A stretch of 22,110 bases of DNA from JBFMDN01 sp040753915 (lineage in GTDB: Bacteria; Desulfobacterota; Desulfomonilia; Desulfomonilales; Desulfomonilaceae), in contig JBFMDN010000085.1 in the NCBI GenBank assembly GCA_040753915.1, positions 1-22,110 of the forward strand, read 5' to 3'. Under the pieces are notes generated by a model. It was not told the origin of the DNA. It searched no databases and was given only the letters and a program-made list of their open reading frames with translations. How positions within the stretch are numbered: the first letter of the stretch is position 1; the number at the start of each line of letters is the position of its first letter. Below are positions 15,701-22,110 of this stretch, piece after piece. Made by a program: the position numbers and the translations under genes.

Positions 15701-16911
15701 CTTTGCGCCCGCGGCCCCGAAGAATGATCTCCCGGTATACCGTCATCAAATCGCGACGACTGTCTCGCGTGCAAGAATTCGGAATAGAGGTTCAGCAAAC
15801 GCTCCGCGGCAGGTCCGACACCGAAAAATGCTTCCACCTGTTCCCTGCCTTTCATCCCAAGCGACTGGGCTCTTTCAGGGTTGGCAAGGAGACCGATGAC
15901 CGTCTCCGCCATAGACCCGATGTCCTCCACGGGGTGAAGGATGCACGCAGCTCCGTGCTCTCGGGCCTCGATCAGGCCCGGAACGAGGGACCCGACAACC
16001 GGAATACCGGACGCGTTGGCTTCCAGAGCCACTATGGGGAGTCCCTCGAAGAGGGAAGGGAGGAGGAGAAGATCGCTCACGGACATCAGGCTCGTCACAT
16101 CGTCCCGGGCTCCCAGGAATCGCACGAGCTCACTCAAGCCCCGCTCTCGCGTCAGCCTTTCGATTTGCCCTCGGAGTATGCCTTCCCCCACGAGGAGCAG
16201 GCGCGACCGTGGGATCTTGTCGACGACCCGTTGAAATATGTCAATGAGTCCCCGATGATTCTTCAATTCCATGAAGCGGCCTACGTGGAGCACCACAGGA
16301 GTATCTTCTTGGAATCCGAGAGATCTCCTGAATTGTGCTCGGTCTTCTGAAGTGACGGGCCGCGGTGTTTCAACTCCCAGGTACAGGACTCGCGGGGGCA
16401 GCCCTTGAGTGACCTTTCCGGCGATCACCGACTCGAGCACCCCGCGAGAAACGGCAGTGACCAGGTCCGCGTGACGTATCGAATACCCCATGCTGAAATA
16501 GCCATAGGATCTGCGGATCTGTTCCATGATCGGCAGCCGAAGCCACCATGGGTGAGCCTTGGAAAAATCTGTGTTGTGGAATGTGCAAATAACGGGCACG
16601 TTGGTTCGTTTCGCTATCAGCACCGGAAGCCCGCTGTACACGTCCAGGTGATTATGCACAATGTCGTATGGGCCATTGATCAGTATTTCGGAGAAACCTT
16701 TTGCAAAGCCAACGTGAGAGGGGCCGAGTGGAACGTGAAATATTCGAGCCCCGGCTTCGACGGCATCCTGGGCCCAAGGGCCCGTGTCTTGCCCCTTACA
16801 GCAGATGTCTATTGCGCACACATCCCGGGGGATTGTGCGGAGCATAGATAATAGCCAGCGTTCCAGACCTCCTCTATTGAAGGCATGTATAAGATGAAGC
16901 ACCCGAAACAC
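15688..16911 (-). CDS. GT4-family glycosyltransferase
   Basis: A 407-aa GT-B enzyme. The N-terminal domain has LIHAFNRGGLERWLL (residues 7-21, GG-x-E acceptor loop) and DIVHNHLD (83-90). The C-terminal domain has HVGRFMELKNH (209-219), LVGEG (240-244) and PSLFEGLPIVALEANA, with the E-x7-E pair Glu289/Glu297. It would transfer a hexose-type sugar to the lipid-linked oligosaccharide. It starts with GTG at 16911 behind a GGAG ten bases upstream. The last 25 residues are polar and overlap the next gene, so they may be dispensable. The 156-base gap to the 631-aa gene upstream holds a perfect 14-bp palindrome at 16961-16974 and no other feature I can support. Confidence 0.88.
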   Translation of the reverse strand: MFRVLHLIHAFNRGGLERWLLSMLRTIPRDVCAIDICCKGQDTGPWAQDAVEAGARIFHVPLGPSHVGFAKGFSEILINGPYDIVHNHLDVYSGLPVLIAKRTNVPVICTFHNTDFSKAHPWWLRLPIMEQIRRSYGYFSMGYSIRHADLVTAVSRGVLESVIAGKVTQGLPPRVLYLGVETPRPVTSEDRAQFRRSLGFQEDTPVVLHVGRFMELKNHRGLIDIFQRVVDKIPRSRLLLVGEGILRGQIERLTRERGLSELVRFLGARDDVTSLMSVSDLLLLPSLFEGLPIVALEANASGIPVVGSLVPGLIEAREHGAACILHPVEDIGSMAETVIGLLANPERAQSLGMKGREQVEAFFGVGPAAERLLNLYSEFLHARQSSRFDDGIPGDHSSGPRAQSCTR

Positions 16912-17067
16912 GCGTTATGCACTCCGCTGATGCAACTGTGCCATGAGACCGAAGCCCATGAGCACCATGGTGCTGGTCGATGCCCGGCAGCGGTGTTTAT
17001 TCAAGCGGTCTTGCTGTCTGGCCGAAGCTATCATTGGTGTCGCTGTCTTTGATTCCTGTGCCCGCAA

Positions 17068-18963
17068 TCAATTCTCAACAAGCAAAGACGCAGGTCTCTT
17101 TCCCAGCTTCTCGTCGACCAGCCTGACCACGCCGGGAAAGCGGCTGTCGTCGAGCTGCTCCGCAAAAAACCGTTTCGACTTCTCCCGCATTTGGTGTGCA
17201 GCGTCAGGCTGGGTGAAAAAGGAGCGCACAAGATTCCAGAATTCTTCAGCGGTACGAGCTACGGTCGTGCCTTCCTCCAGGATATGATAGGGGAAATCCG
17301 CTCTTCTCTCGAGTGCCGGCCACTCTGTAAGCAACTGAATGACCGGCTTTTCTGCTTTCATGGCGTGGATAAGGGCCGTGCCCCGGTAATTGACACCCAC
17401 CACGAGATCAGCTCGCTCCAGTGCCGTGTGAAGATCGCTTTTCAAAGGGAGCAAGAGCCGCACTACTTCACTTCCCGCTGCTTCAATGATTTCCTTATCA
17501 GAGATATGGGGATGCGTCTTGATCCAAACTTCTGTCTTGTCAGCCAAATCTTCCGGCACACTTGCCACGATCCTCAGAGCTCTCACATGAGCTTTGGGAC
17601 TGGTGTATGTGACCAGATTCACCCCTTCACCAGTTGCCTCGGTAAGAGCAAGAATGCGCCACCGGGGGGGGCTTTCCTGCTTCTGCAAAGGGGAAACCTG
17701 ATACTCATTGGCTGGAAGCAGCCCTTTGCATACCACCGTCCGGGCCGGATGAACATTTCGCAGCTCAAAGCGCGATTGCTGTAGAGGCGAATTGCACAGG
17801 ACCCAATCGTGGGGGAGAGGGGTACTGTCACGCTTGAATCCTGAATTCCCCCCATGGGGTATGCAGAAGGTGAGAGCTCCCGCTTCCTTGGCCGTTATGG
17901 TTGCGAGCGCGAATACCGCCTCATCCCGTGATGTCACGAGAACTCCGGCAGGGCGGATCCGGCTCCACAGATTCCTCCAATAGACCAGGGATTCCGTGAG
18001 AAGGTGCGGCCAGCGATAGACACAGTAATACCTGAAATGGAATCCAAGATGCTGCATCGGAAGTTGCCACACCGTTCCGTCGGCAGCCTCCAGGGCCAGT
18101 AGATAGCCTGCCAGGAATTTCCGACTCAAATCTCTGTTCGGCGACGGCAGCAGCCAGGAGGGAAGGGCCGAGAGCCACCGGTAGACCGGCCATTTGGGAC
18201 CTTGCAGTACAGGCACTCCCCAATTGGAAATCATTGCAATTGCCGAATCCGAGGGAGCGCCCGCGATTACCGCCCCGACTCTGCCCGGGAAGGATCTGGA
18301 GAATTGATCGACAAGATGGGAGAAGCGGACTTCCTCTTCCGGCCCGATCACGAAAACGATACTGTTCGGAGGAATCGCTTTTTCCAATCTCCTTCGCTCG
18401 CTCTTACCGCGGGTAAAGAGGGCCTCGCTCACTCGAGAAAGACCGCCCCGTACCGAGGTGAAGGAGATGTCCGGAAGGATCTGATCCAGCCGGATATGCA
18501 CAGACTTGGAACACGCCTCCTTTCCCCACAATGTGTTGCACGCGTCCGAACGCGGATGGCCTACGGATGCTCTCGGGAGGAGATTCCGGAAAAAGGAGAG
18601 GGAACAATTTCGTGATTGAAGAGACCGGGCCAACTCCAGTGCCAGAAGCGCATCCGTCCAGAACCACTTCATGGACGACTTGTCAACCTCGGGGAGACAA
18701 ACCCCCTCCACGGTGAAGTGCTCTCTTGCCGGCTCGAACCACTTGTCGGAGCACAGTATCGAATTCTCTACCGCCCTGGCGATAACCTCCGGCTCCAACC
18801 AGTCTTCCAACGTGGTACACGGAAGGCCCGCTCGTACCGCATGAGCCATGGCGTGGGAATCCAGCGCGAGCAGCTCGCGTCCCCGCTTATGGGCCCACTG
18901 GAGGAACGCTCTTGCATTGCGACGGACAAGATCCGCTCCGAAAAAGGCCAGAACGTGGGTCAT
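17068..18963 (-). CDS. Large GT-B-like protein, candidate nonulosonate (sialyl-type) transferase
   Basis: This 631-aa protein has no recognisable N-terminal family, but its C-terminal 280 residues look like the donor half of a GT-B glycosyltransferase of the capsule/teichoic type. A strand ends CIPHGGNSG (about 367-375), then IKTHP (481-485, as in CDP-glycerol-type and sialyltransferase families), then ADLVVGVNYRGTALIHAMKA (518-537), where a helix start binds nucleotide phosphates. The stop of neuB and this ATG overlap as TGATG, so the two proteins are made together. Physical coupling to neuB makes transfer of the CMP-nonulosonate the natural hypothesis. Residues 1-350 contain another Rossmann-like stretch (SIVFVIGPEEEVRF, about 201-214) with no match I recall. 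No membrane helices are evident. Confidence 0.6.
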   Translation of the reverse strand: MTHVLAFFGADLVRRNARAFLQWAHKRGRELLALDSHAMAHAVRAGLPCTTLEDWLEPEVIARAVENSILCSDKWFEPAREHFTVEGVCLPEVDKSSMKWFWTDALLALELARSLQSRNCSLSFFRNLLPRASVGHPRSDACNTLWGKEACSKSVHIRLDQILPDISFTSVRGGLSRVSEALFTRGKSERRRLEKAIPPNSIVFVIGPEEEVRFSHLVDQFSRSFPGRVGAVIAGAPSDSAIAMISNWGVPVLQGPKWPVYRWLSALPSWLLPSPNRDLSRKFLAGYLLALEAADGTVWQLPMQHLGFHFRYYCVYRWPHLLTESLVYWRNLWSRIRPAGVLVTSRDEAVFALATITAKEAGALTFCIPHGGNSGFKRDSTPLPHDWVLCNSPLQQSRFELRNVHPARTVVCKGLLPANEYQVSPLQKQESPPRWRILALTEATGEGVNLVTYTSPKAHVRALRIVASVPEDLADKTEVWIKTHPHISDKEIIEAAGSEVVRLLLPLKSDLHTALERADLVVGVNYRGTALIHAMKAEKPVIQLLTEWPALERRADFPYHILEEGTTVARTAEEFWNLVRSFFTQPDAAHQMREKSKRFFAEQLDDSRFPGVVRLVDEKLGKRPASLLVEN

Positions 18964-19853
18964 CAGCTCTCTGTCCGGACCCTTCGAAGTTTGTTGCGGA
19001 CGGGGACCTCGCTCTGGTACACGCGTTTGAGTCCGTCACCCATAGCCTTTTCAATCAAACGAATATCTCGTACCAATTTGTGCAGACCATGCGGTTCCAG
19101 AGACGCGGCCTGATCGCTTCCCCACATAGTCCTGTCCAAGGTTATGTGCCGTTCGACCATACAGGCCCCAAGCGCTACAGCCGCGAGGCTGACCTGGAGT
19201 CCACGTTCATGACCGGAATAGCCGACCGGTACTCCAAATTCCTTTTCCAGTGTGGCCATTACTCGCAGATTGATCTCGTTTTCATTGGCTGGATATGAGC
19301 TGTGGCAGTGAAGAAGGATGAGACGCTCGCGGCCGAGAGCTCCCACCGCAGCTCGGATCTCGTCCATAGTGGACATCCCTGTTGACAGGATCAGCGTTTT
19401 CCCTGTCTCCCGGTATTGTCTCAGCAGTGCCAGGTCAGTAAGACAGGCCGAAGGGATCTTGTGACACGGCGGCGAGAACTGCTCCATAAATTCTAGCGAG
19501 TCCTCATCCCAACTCGATGCGAACCAGAGGAGTCCATGTTGGTCGCAGTATTCTTTGATTACCTTGTACGCGTCGCCGTCGAGCTCAACCCGGGACCGGT
19601 ATTCCAGGTACGTCATGTGGCCCCAAGGGGTCTCCAGCGCGATTCCTTTTTGCTCGGGAGGCACGCATTTTTCCGGATTCCGCTTCTGGAACTTGACCGC
19701 ATCGCATCCCGCAGCGCGTGCCACATCCATCAGGCGTTTTGCCACCGAGAGATCCCCAATGTGATTGATGCCGATTTCGGCCACGATAAAACAGGGAAAG
19801 CCCCGTCCTATCTCCCTGTCACCGATTCTTACTGAAGATGTCATTTCACTCAT
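18963..19853 (-). CDS. neuB: NeuB-family nonulosonic acid synthase, lacking the SAF domain
   Basis: The 296-aa protein condenses phosphoenolpyruvate with an N-acylmannosamine-type sugar or its 6-phosphate to give a nine-carbon sialic-acid-like sugar. The TIM-barrel landmarks are present: EIGINHIGD (26-34), VKFQKR (53-58), KIPSACL (132-138), LSTGMSTMDE (156-165), LHCHSSYP (171-178), GYSGHE (201-206) and ERHITLDR (224-231). Two oddities stand out. The usual GPDH/GSDH motif reads GSDQ, so the second metal-binding His is Gln238. The chain also ends at NKLRRVRTES, where family members of about 345 aa begin their C-terminal SAF (antifreeze-like) domain. It lies between the NeuA-like and 631-aa genes. 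The start at 19853 has no good ribosome site; Met4 is an alternative. Whether the product is sialic, legionaminic or KDN-like is open. Confidence 0.85.
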   Translation of the reverse strand: MSEMTSSVRIGDREIGRGFPCFIVAEIGINHIGDLSVAKRLMDVARAAGCDAVKFQKRNPEKCVPPEQKGIALETPWGHMTYLEYRSRVELDGDAYKVIKEYCDQHGLLWFASSWDEDSLEFMEQFSPPCHKIPSACLTDLALLRQYRETGKTLILSTGMSTMDEIRAAVGALGRERLILLHCHSSYPANENEINLRVMATLEKEFGVPVGYSGHERGLQVSLAAVALGACMVERHITLDRTMWGSDQAASLEPHGLHKLVRDIRLIEKAMGDGLKRVYQSEVPVRNKLRRVRTES

Positions 19854-19868
19854 TTCATGCAGAGATGC

Positions 19869-19995
19869 GGGGTCAGGTTTTGTTTCTTGATCTTCCGGTC
19901 ACCTTTTGAGAGAGGCTGCTCGGTCTAGACCTGGCCAGTGGCCTATTCACAGACGATCGTCATGATACATTGGTCAAGAAACAAGACCTGACCCC
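19869..19995 (-). repeat. 127-bp MITE/REP-like inverted-repeat element between neuA-like and neuB genes
   Basis: The arms are 19869-19890 and 19974-19995, 22 bases each in inverted orientation with one mismatch (GGGGTCAGG then T plus T or C, then TTGTTTCTTGA). The 83-base centre contains short palindromes, including GGTCTAGACC (19922-19931) and ACGATCGT. A third copy of the arm is at 2378-2399. The right arm is read through by the upstream gene and supplies its final codons and stop. The left arm lies 16 bases before the neuB start. In the transcript the arms could form a long stem between the two cistrons. It encodes no protein, so any movement would need a transposase acting in trans. Confidence 0.65.
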
Positions 19996-21158
19996 CATCG
20001 CGTCAAGATCAGGTCGCATAGCTCCCGGACCGCTCCCCTCCCTCCCGCGGCATTCAAGATGAGCCGAGCTGTTTTTCGGACTTCCAGATGAGCATCAGCA
20101 ACGGCTATGGGAAGGCCCACCCTCTTCATGCATTCGATGTCGTTGATATCATTGCCGACGTATGCGACCTGTCGTAGCGGTATGCCTGAATCGCGGCAAT
20201 AACTTTCGAGGAACGCTTCTTTGTCACCGATTCCCTGATAGCTTGGGATCCCGAGCTTTCGGCACCGGTCGGCCACCACTGAATTCGTTTCGCGCGAAAG
20301 CACAACTATCGGCAGGCCGGTCTCCCTCAGGAGAGCGATCCCCATCCCGTCCCCTCGACTGCACCACACAGCCTCTTTGCCACCCTCGATCACAAGCACT
20401 CGATCGTCGGTGAGAACGCCGTCAAAATCAAGTACAAGCAGTCTGAGATCTGAGAGCATCTCATGGGACGGCATCGGTACGCCACGGGAGCGGGCTATCC
20501 ACTGTACCAACTCAAAATCGAAAGCATCGTCTATCTCAAAGGAAGTTGCCTCGTCCATCTCAAACAAAGCGATCTTGCCCCCAAGGCGGTTGCGGAACTG
20601 CCTGAGCACCCATGGCTTGAACACGTAGATCGAACCGTTCTCGACGAATTCGGGCGTCCGCTCCTGGCGTCTCGGACGATGGACGGGGTCGTAATTTACG
20701 GGCCTCGCGTTGCCATTCGCCCTGCTCCACAAAAACCTGTGCGACGGTGCGACCGACAGGAGAGAGTCTGCCTCTTCGCGCACGAGCGTGGCAACGGCCC
20801 GATCGATGTCCCCTTGGTAGCGAACAGGGGATGTACATTGCAGGAAAACCACGAGATCGGGCTCGTATCCGTCTCTGTCCCGGAGGGAATCGAGACTGTG
20901 CAGGAGAGCAGATTCAGACGAAGCAGCGTCATCGCTGATATCTGGCGGCCGCACAATGATTTCGGCTCCGAAGCGCTCTGCGGCTGCCGCTATTTCCTCA
21001 TCGTCAGTTGACACGACGATTCTGGAAATGCTGACGGATTGGGCTGCCTGCCAGACGGTTACAGACACGAGCGGGACTCCACAGAACAGTCGAAGGTTCT
21101 TTCGAGGGAGCCCCTTTGATCCGCCCCTGGCAGGAATTATGGCGAGTATACCAGGCAA
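19974..21158 (-). CDS. neuA: CMP-nonulosonate cytidylyltransferase fused to HAD (KdsC-like) phosphatase
   Basis: A 394-aa two-domain enzyme, first in the run. Residues 1-230 are a NeuA-type nucleotidyltransferase that joins CMP to a nonulosonic acid: IIPARGGSKGLPRKN (7-21), VVSTDDEEIA (48-57), LQCTSPVR (106-113), FVENGSIYVF (171-180) and SFEIDDAFDFE (206-216). Residues 238-390 are a C1-type HAD phosphatase with DFDGVLTDD (Asp244, Asp246), LSRE (287-290), GDKEAFL (Lys313) and VGNDINDIE (334-342), all catalytic residues kept. The pairing fits a route through a nonulosonate 9-phosphate. The start is TTG, chosen because GGAG lies six bases upstream and the first codons match the family. The last residues (WGSGLVS and stop) are encoded by a repeat arm, so the native C-terminus was probably altered. 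Confidence 0.88.
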   Translation of the reverse strand: MPGILAIIPARGGSKGLPRKNLRLFCGVPLVSVTVWQAAQSVSISRIVVSTDDEEIAAAAERFGAEIIVRPPDISDDAASSESALLHSLDSLRDRDGYEPDLVVFLQCTSPVRYQGDIDRAVATLVREEADSLLSVAPSHRFLWSRANGNARPVNYDPVHRPRRQERTPEFVENGSIYVFKPWVLRQFRNRLGGKIALFEMDEATSFEIDDAFDFELVQWIARSRGVPMPSHEMLSDLRLLVLDFDGVLTDDRVLVIEGGKEAVWCSRGDGMGIALLRETGLPIVVLSRETNSVVADRCRKLGIPSYQGIGDKEAFLESYCRDSGIPLRQVAYVGNDINDIECMKRVGLPIAVADAHLEVRKTARLILNAAGGRGAVRELCDLILTRWGSGLVS

Positions 21159-21164
21159 GAACAG

Positions 21165-21168
21165 CTCC
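21165..21168 (-). promoter_or_regulatory. Ribosome binding site supporting the TTG start of the neuA-like gene
   Basis: GGAG on the minus strand lies six bases before TTG at 21158. No in-frame ATG upstream competes, and the codons after TTG (PGILAIIPARGG) are the conserved N-terminus, so this site decides the start. Confidence 0.6.
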
Positions 21169-21260
21169 GCTCAGTGAGTCTGTCTCATCTCACTGAAATC
21201 ATTTCGGTACTATCATCGTGTTGTGGCACGAGAGGCCAATTGCAGCCCGGCATGCGCCGT

Positions 21261-21306
21261 GGGGACAAGGGTGGGGTATCGAACCGCCCCCCACAACTCT
21301 TGCCCC
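21261..21306 (-). promoter_or_regulatory. Stable hairpin in the long 5' leader
   Basis: GTGGGG (21271-21276) pairs CCCCAC (21289-21294), and an outer stem pairs GGGGACAAG (21261-21269) with CTTGCCCC (21299-21306) with one bulge. It falls between the predicted transcription start near 21454 and the first gene at 21158. There is no T-run after it, so it is not an obvious intrinsic terminator. It could slow polymerase or stabilise the mRNA. Confidence 0.3.
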
Positions 21307-21460
21307 GTAGCTGTCACCATCTGACGCCCCAGTGCTCGATAACGGGCACTTGAGAACCGAAAAATGGCTGCTTCATGTATTGCGCCAGCCTCTCGCGCAC
21401 CAATCGCGGCCGCCGCTCCACTGTCGAAATGTCGCAATGACAGCCCAATCTTTTGCGGGC

Positions 21461-21489
21461 ATTATATGACACAGCCCGAAAGGAGTCAA
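21461..21489 (-). promoter_or_regulatory. Near-consensus sigma70 promoter for the glycan operon
   Basis: On the minus strand TTGACT (5 of 6 matches, plus-strand 21484-21489), a 17-base spacer and TATAAT (6 of 6, plus-strand 21461-21466) form a nearly ideal promoter. Transcription would start near 21454, giving a leader of about 295 bases before the neuA-like gene. No other promoter of this quality was noticed in the small gaps between the genes downstream, which fits one long transcript. I saw no operator or JUMPstart/ops sequence beside it. Confidence 0.6.
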
Positions 21490-21833
21490 TTTAGATGCAG
21501 TCTTTGCGCGTGGTTCAGCCACAGACTTTTCGGTTGAAGATTCTGTCTGGGGATGGAACGGGGTAGGGGAGGGAAACGAGGGAATGACGAACAGTTTGAG
21601 GGTGAACGGACCGCCTCAGCACATTGTTTCCTAAATATGGTCAAGTACTTGAGCTAGCAGCCTGTCATTTAACCTCAGATCGGAGCAGAATCGTGCTCCC
21701 AACGTTGTCCCGACCTGACCGGCTTAATTAGGTCAGTCTCCTATGAGTGCAAGATACTAAGTGGTCGACGGCACAAATACGGTACCGTATCCGCACCGCG
21801 GTGTACGTGGTGAACGCTTCGTTGGCACTGTAG
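21490..21833. other. Intergenic region with small palindromes, no gene seen
   Basis: I find no credible gene here on either strand. It contains two hairpins (GGAGCA/TGCTCC at 21682-21699 and CTGACC/GGTCAG at 21715-21736) and a perfect 14-bp palindrome ATACGGTACCGTAT at 21777-21790. The stretch 21541-21600 is purine-rich. Between 21159 and 21460 lies the operon leader, which also holds no convincing gene. Confidence 0.4.
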
Positions 21834-21854
21834 GGGCGGGCCTCGTGCCCGCCC
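21834..21854. repeat. GGGCGGGC palindromic intergenic repeat
   Basis: GGGCGGGC (21834-21841) and GCCCGCCC (21847-21854) form a perfect 8-bp stem with a five-base loop, preceded by TAG. This 'TAGGGGCGGGCC...GCCCGCCC' form is a frequent intergenic palindrome in many environmental bacterial genomes; only one copy is in the window. Confidence 0.6.
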
Positions 21855-21933
21855 TGGGCACCCACAAGGAACCTGTCTCAAAACTCGGGACACACCAAAC
21901 ATCGTAGCACGATTTGGCGTCGATGCGTGGAAA

Positions 21934-22030
21934 GGCACCCTCACCCCAACCCTCTCCCAGAGGGAGAGTGAGCCTAAATAATCCCCTCTCCCCCGCTTCG
22001 GGGGAGAGGGTCAGGGTGAGGGGGTGTGCC
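21934..22030. repeat. CCCTCACCCC...CTCTCCC nested palindromic intergenic repeat
   Basis: Outer arms (from GGCACCCTCACCCCAACCC at 21934 to GGGTGAGGGGGTGTGCC ending 22030) are inverted copies with small differences. Inside are two hairpins: CTCTCCC around AGA with GGGAGAG (about 21952-21968), and CCCTCTCCCCCG, loop CTTC, GGGGGAGAGGG (21984-22010). This is the well-known widespread intergenic repeat whose translation gives the false peptide LTLSPEAGERG. It marks the right edge of the glycan locus. Confidence 0.75.
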
Positions 22031-22110
22031 ACGATTATCACGGACTGCAGGCTTTTGAGACACTTTCCAAGGGGTGCCCCTACGTCGTGGCAGATTACGT
22101 GACCGTATTT

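Noticed and set aside
16961..16974. Perfect 14-bp palindrome AGCACCATGGTGCT in the gap between the 631-aa gene and the GT4
   Set aside because: A single short palindrome without a promoter or repeat nearby is not enough to call an operator; recorded in the neighbouring gene entry only.
21213..21437. 74-codon minus-strand ORF in the operon leader, 17 bases after the predicted transcription start
   Set aside because: It starts with TTG without a ribosome site, has no recognisable motif and shows low-complexity Ala-rich start; a leader peptide cannot be excluded but is not supported.
21757..22041. 94-codon minus-strand ORF beginning near LTLTLSPEAGERG
   Set aside because: This peptide is the known false translation of the CCCTCACCCC/CTCTCCC palindromic repeat; there is no ribosome site and no protein family.
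1..22110. CRISPR arrays, tRNA, rRNA, toxin-antitoxin or defence genes
   Set aside because: I looked for regularly spaced direct repeats, cloverleaf-like tRNA sequences and recognisable defence motifs and found none; the three-way junction at 31-97 lacks tRNA arm sizes and conserved bases.

Overview
The window holds one long run of surface-glycan biosynthesis genes, all read on the minus strand (right to left). It belongs to a Gram-negative-type bacterium of moderately high GC. The mix of glycosyltransferases (GTs), a radical SAM/SPASM protein, an IS630 remnant and a repeated GGGGTCAGG...TTGTTTCTTGA motif suggests a Desulfobacterota (deltaproteobacterial) or similar environmental genome. That placement is a guess from style, not from a marker gene.

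Right end (about 21,160-22,110) is non-coding. It carries two families of palindromic intergenic repeats and a near-consensus sigma70 promoter (TTGACT-17-TATAAT, minus strand, 21,461-21,489). The promoter lies about 295 bases upstream of the first gene, which starts with TTG at 21,158. From there the order is: a fusion of CMP-nonulosonate cytidylyltransferase and HAD phosphatase (NeuA-like); a 127-bp inverted-repeat element; a NeuB-family synthase without its usual C-terminal SAF domain; and a 631-aa GT-B-like protein translationally coupled to neuB. These three genes would make and possibly transfer a CMP-activated nonulosonic (sialic-acid-like) sugar.

Middle (about 9,850-16,911): a GT4 glycosyltransferase, two polytopic membrane proteins (one a Wzy/GT-C-like polymerase candidate, one a GT87-like GT-C candidate), a second GT4, a NodB-like polysaccharide deacetylase and a formyltransferase. 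Most of these overlap by a few bases (ATGA, TTGA, 13 nt), so they are almost certainly co-translated. The formyltransferase suggests an N-formylated amino sugar in the glycan.

Left part (about 2,650-9,790): a GT2, an unassigned glycan-cluster protein with an EDFF motif, another GT2, a radical SAM/SPASM enzyme, an FkbM methyltransferase, a second SAM methyltransferase and a third GT4. After these come a decayed zone (small orphan ORF, a copy of the GGGGTCAGG repeat, a truncated and catalytically dead IS630 transposase) and a GT-C membrane protein split by a one-base frameshift. The leftmost 100 bases hold a striking three-way-junction inverted repeat followed by T-tracts.

Together the genes describe assembly of a repeat-unit polysaccharide (O-antigen, capsule or exopolysaccharide) containing a nonulosonic acid and probable O-methyl and N-formyl decorations. 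No flippase, ABC exporter, chain-length regulator or initiating phosphoglycosyltransferase is visible, so those functions and the precursor enzymes (NeuC, aminotransferases) must lie elsewhere.
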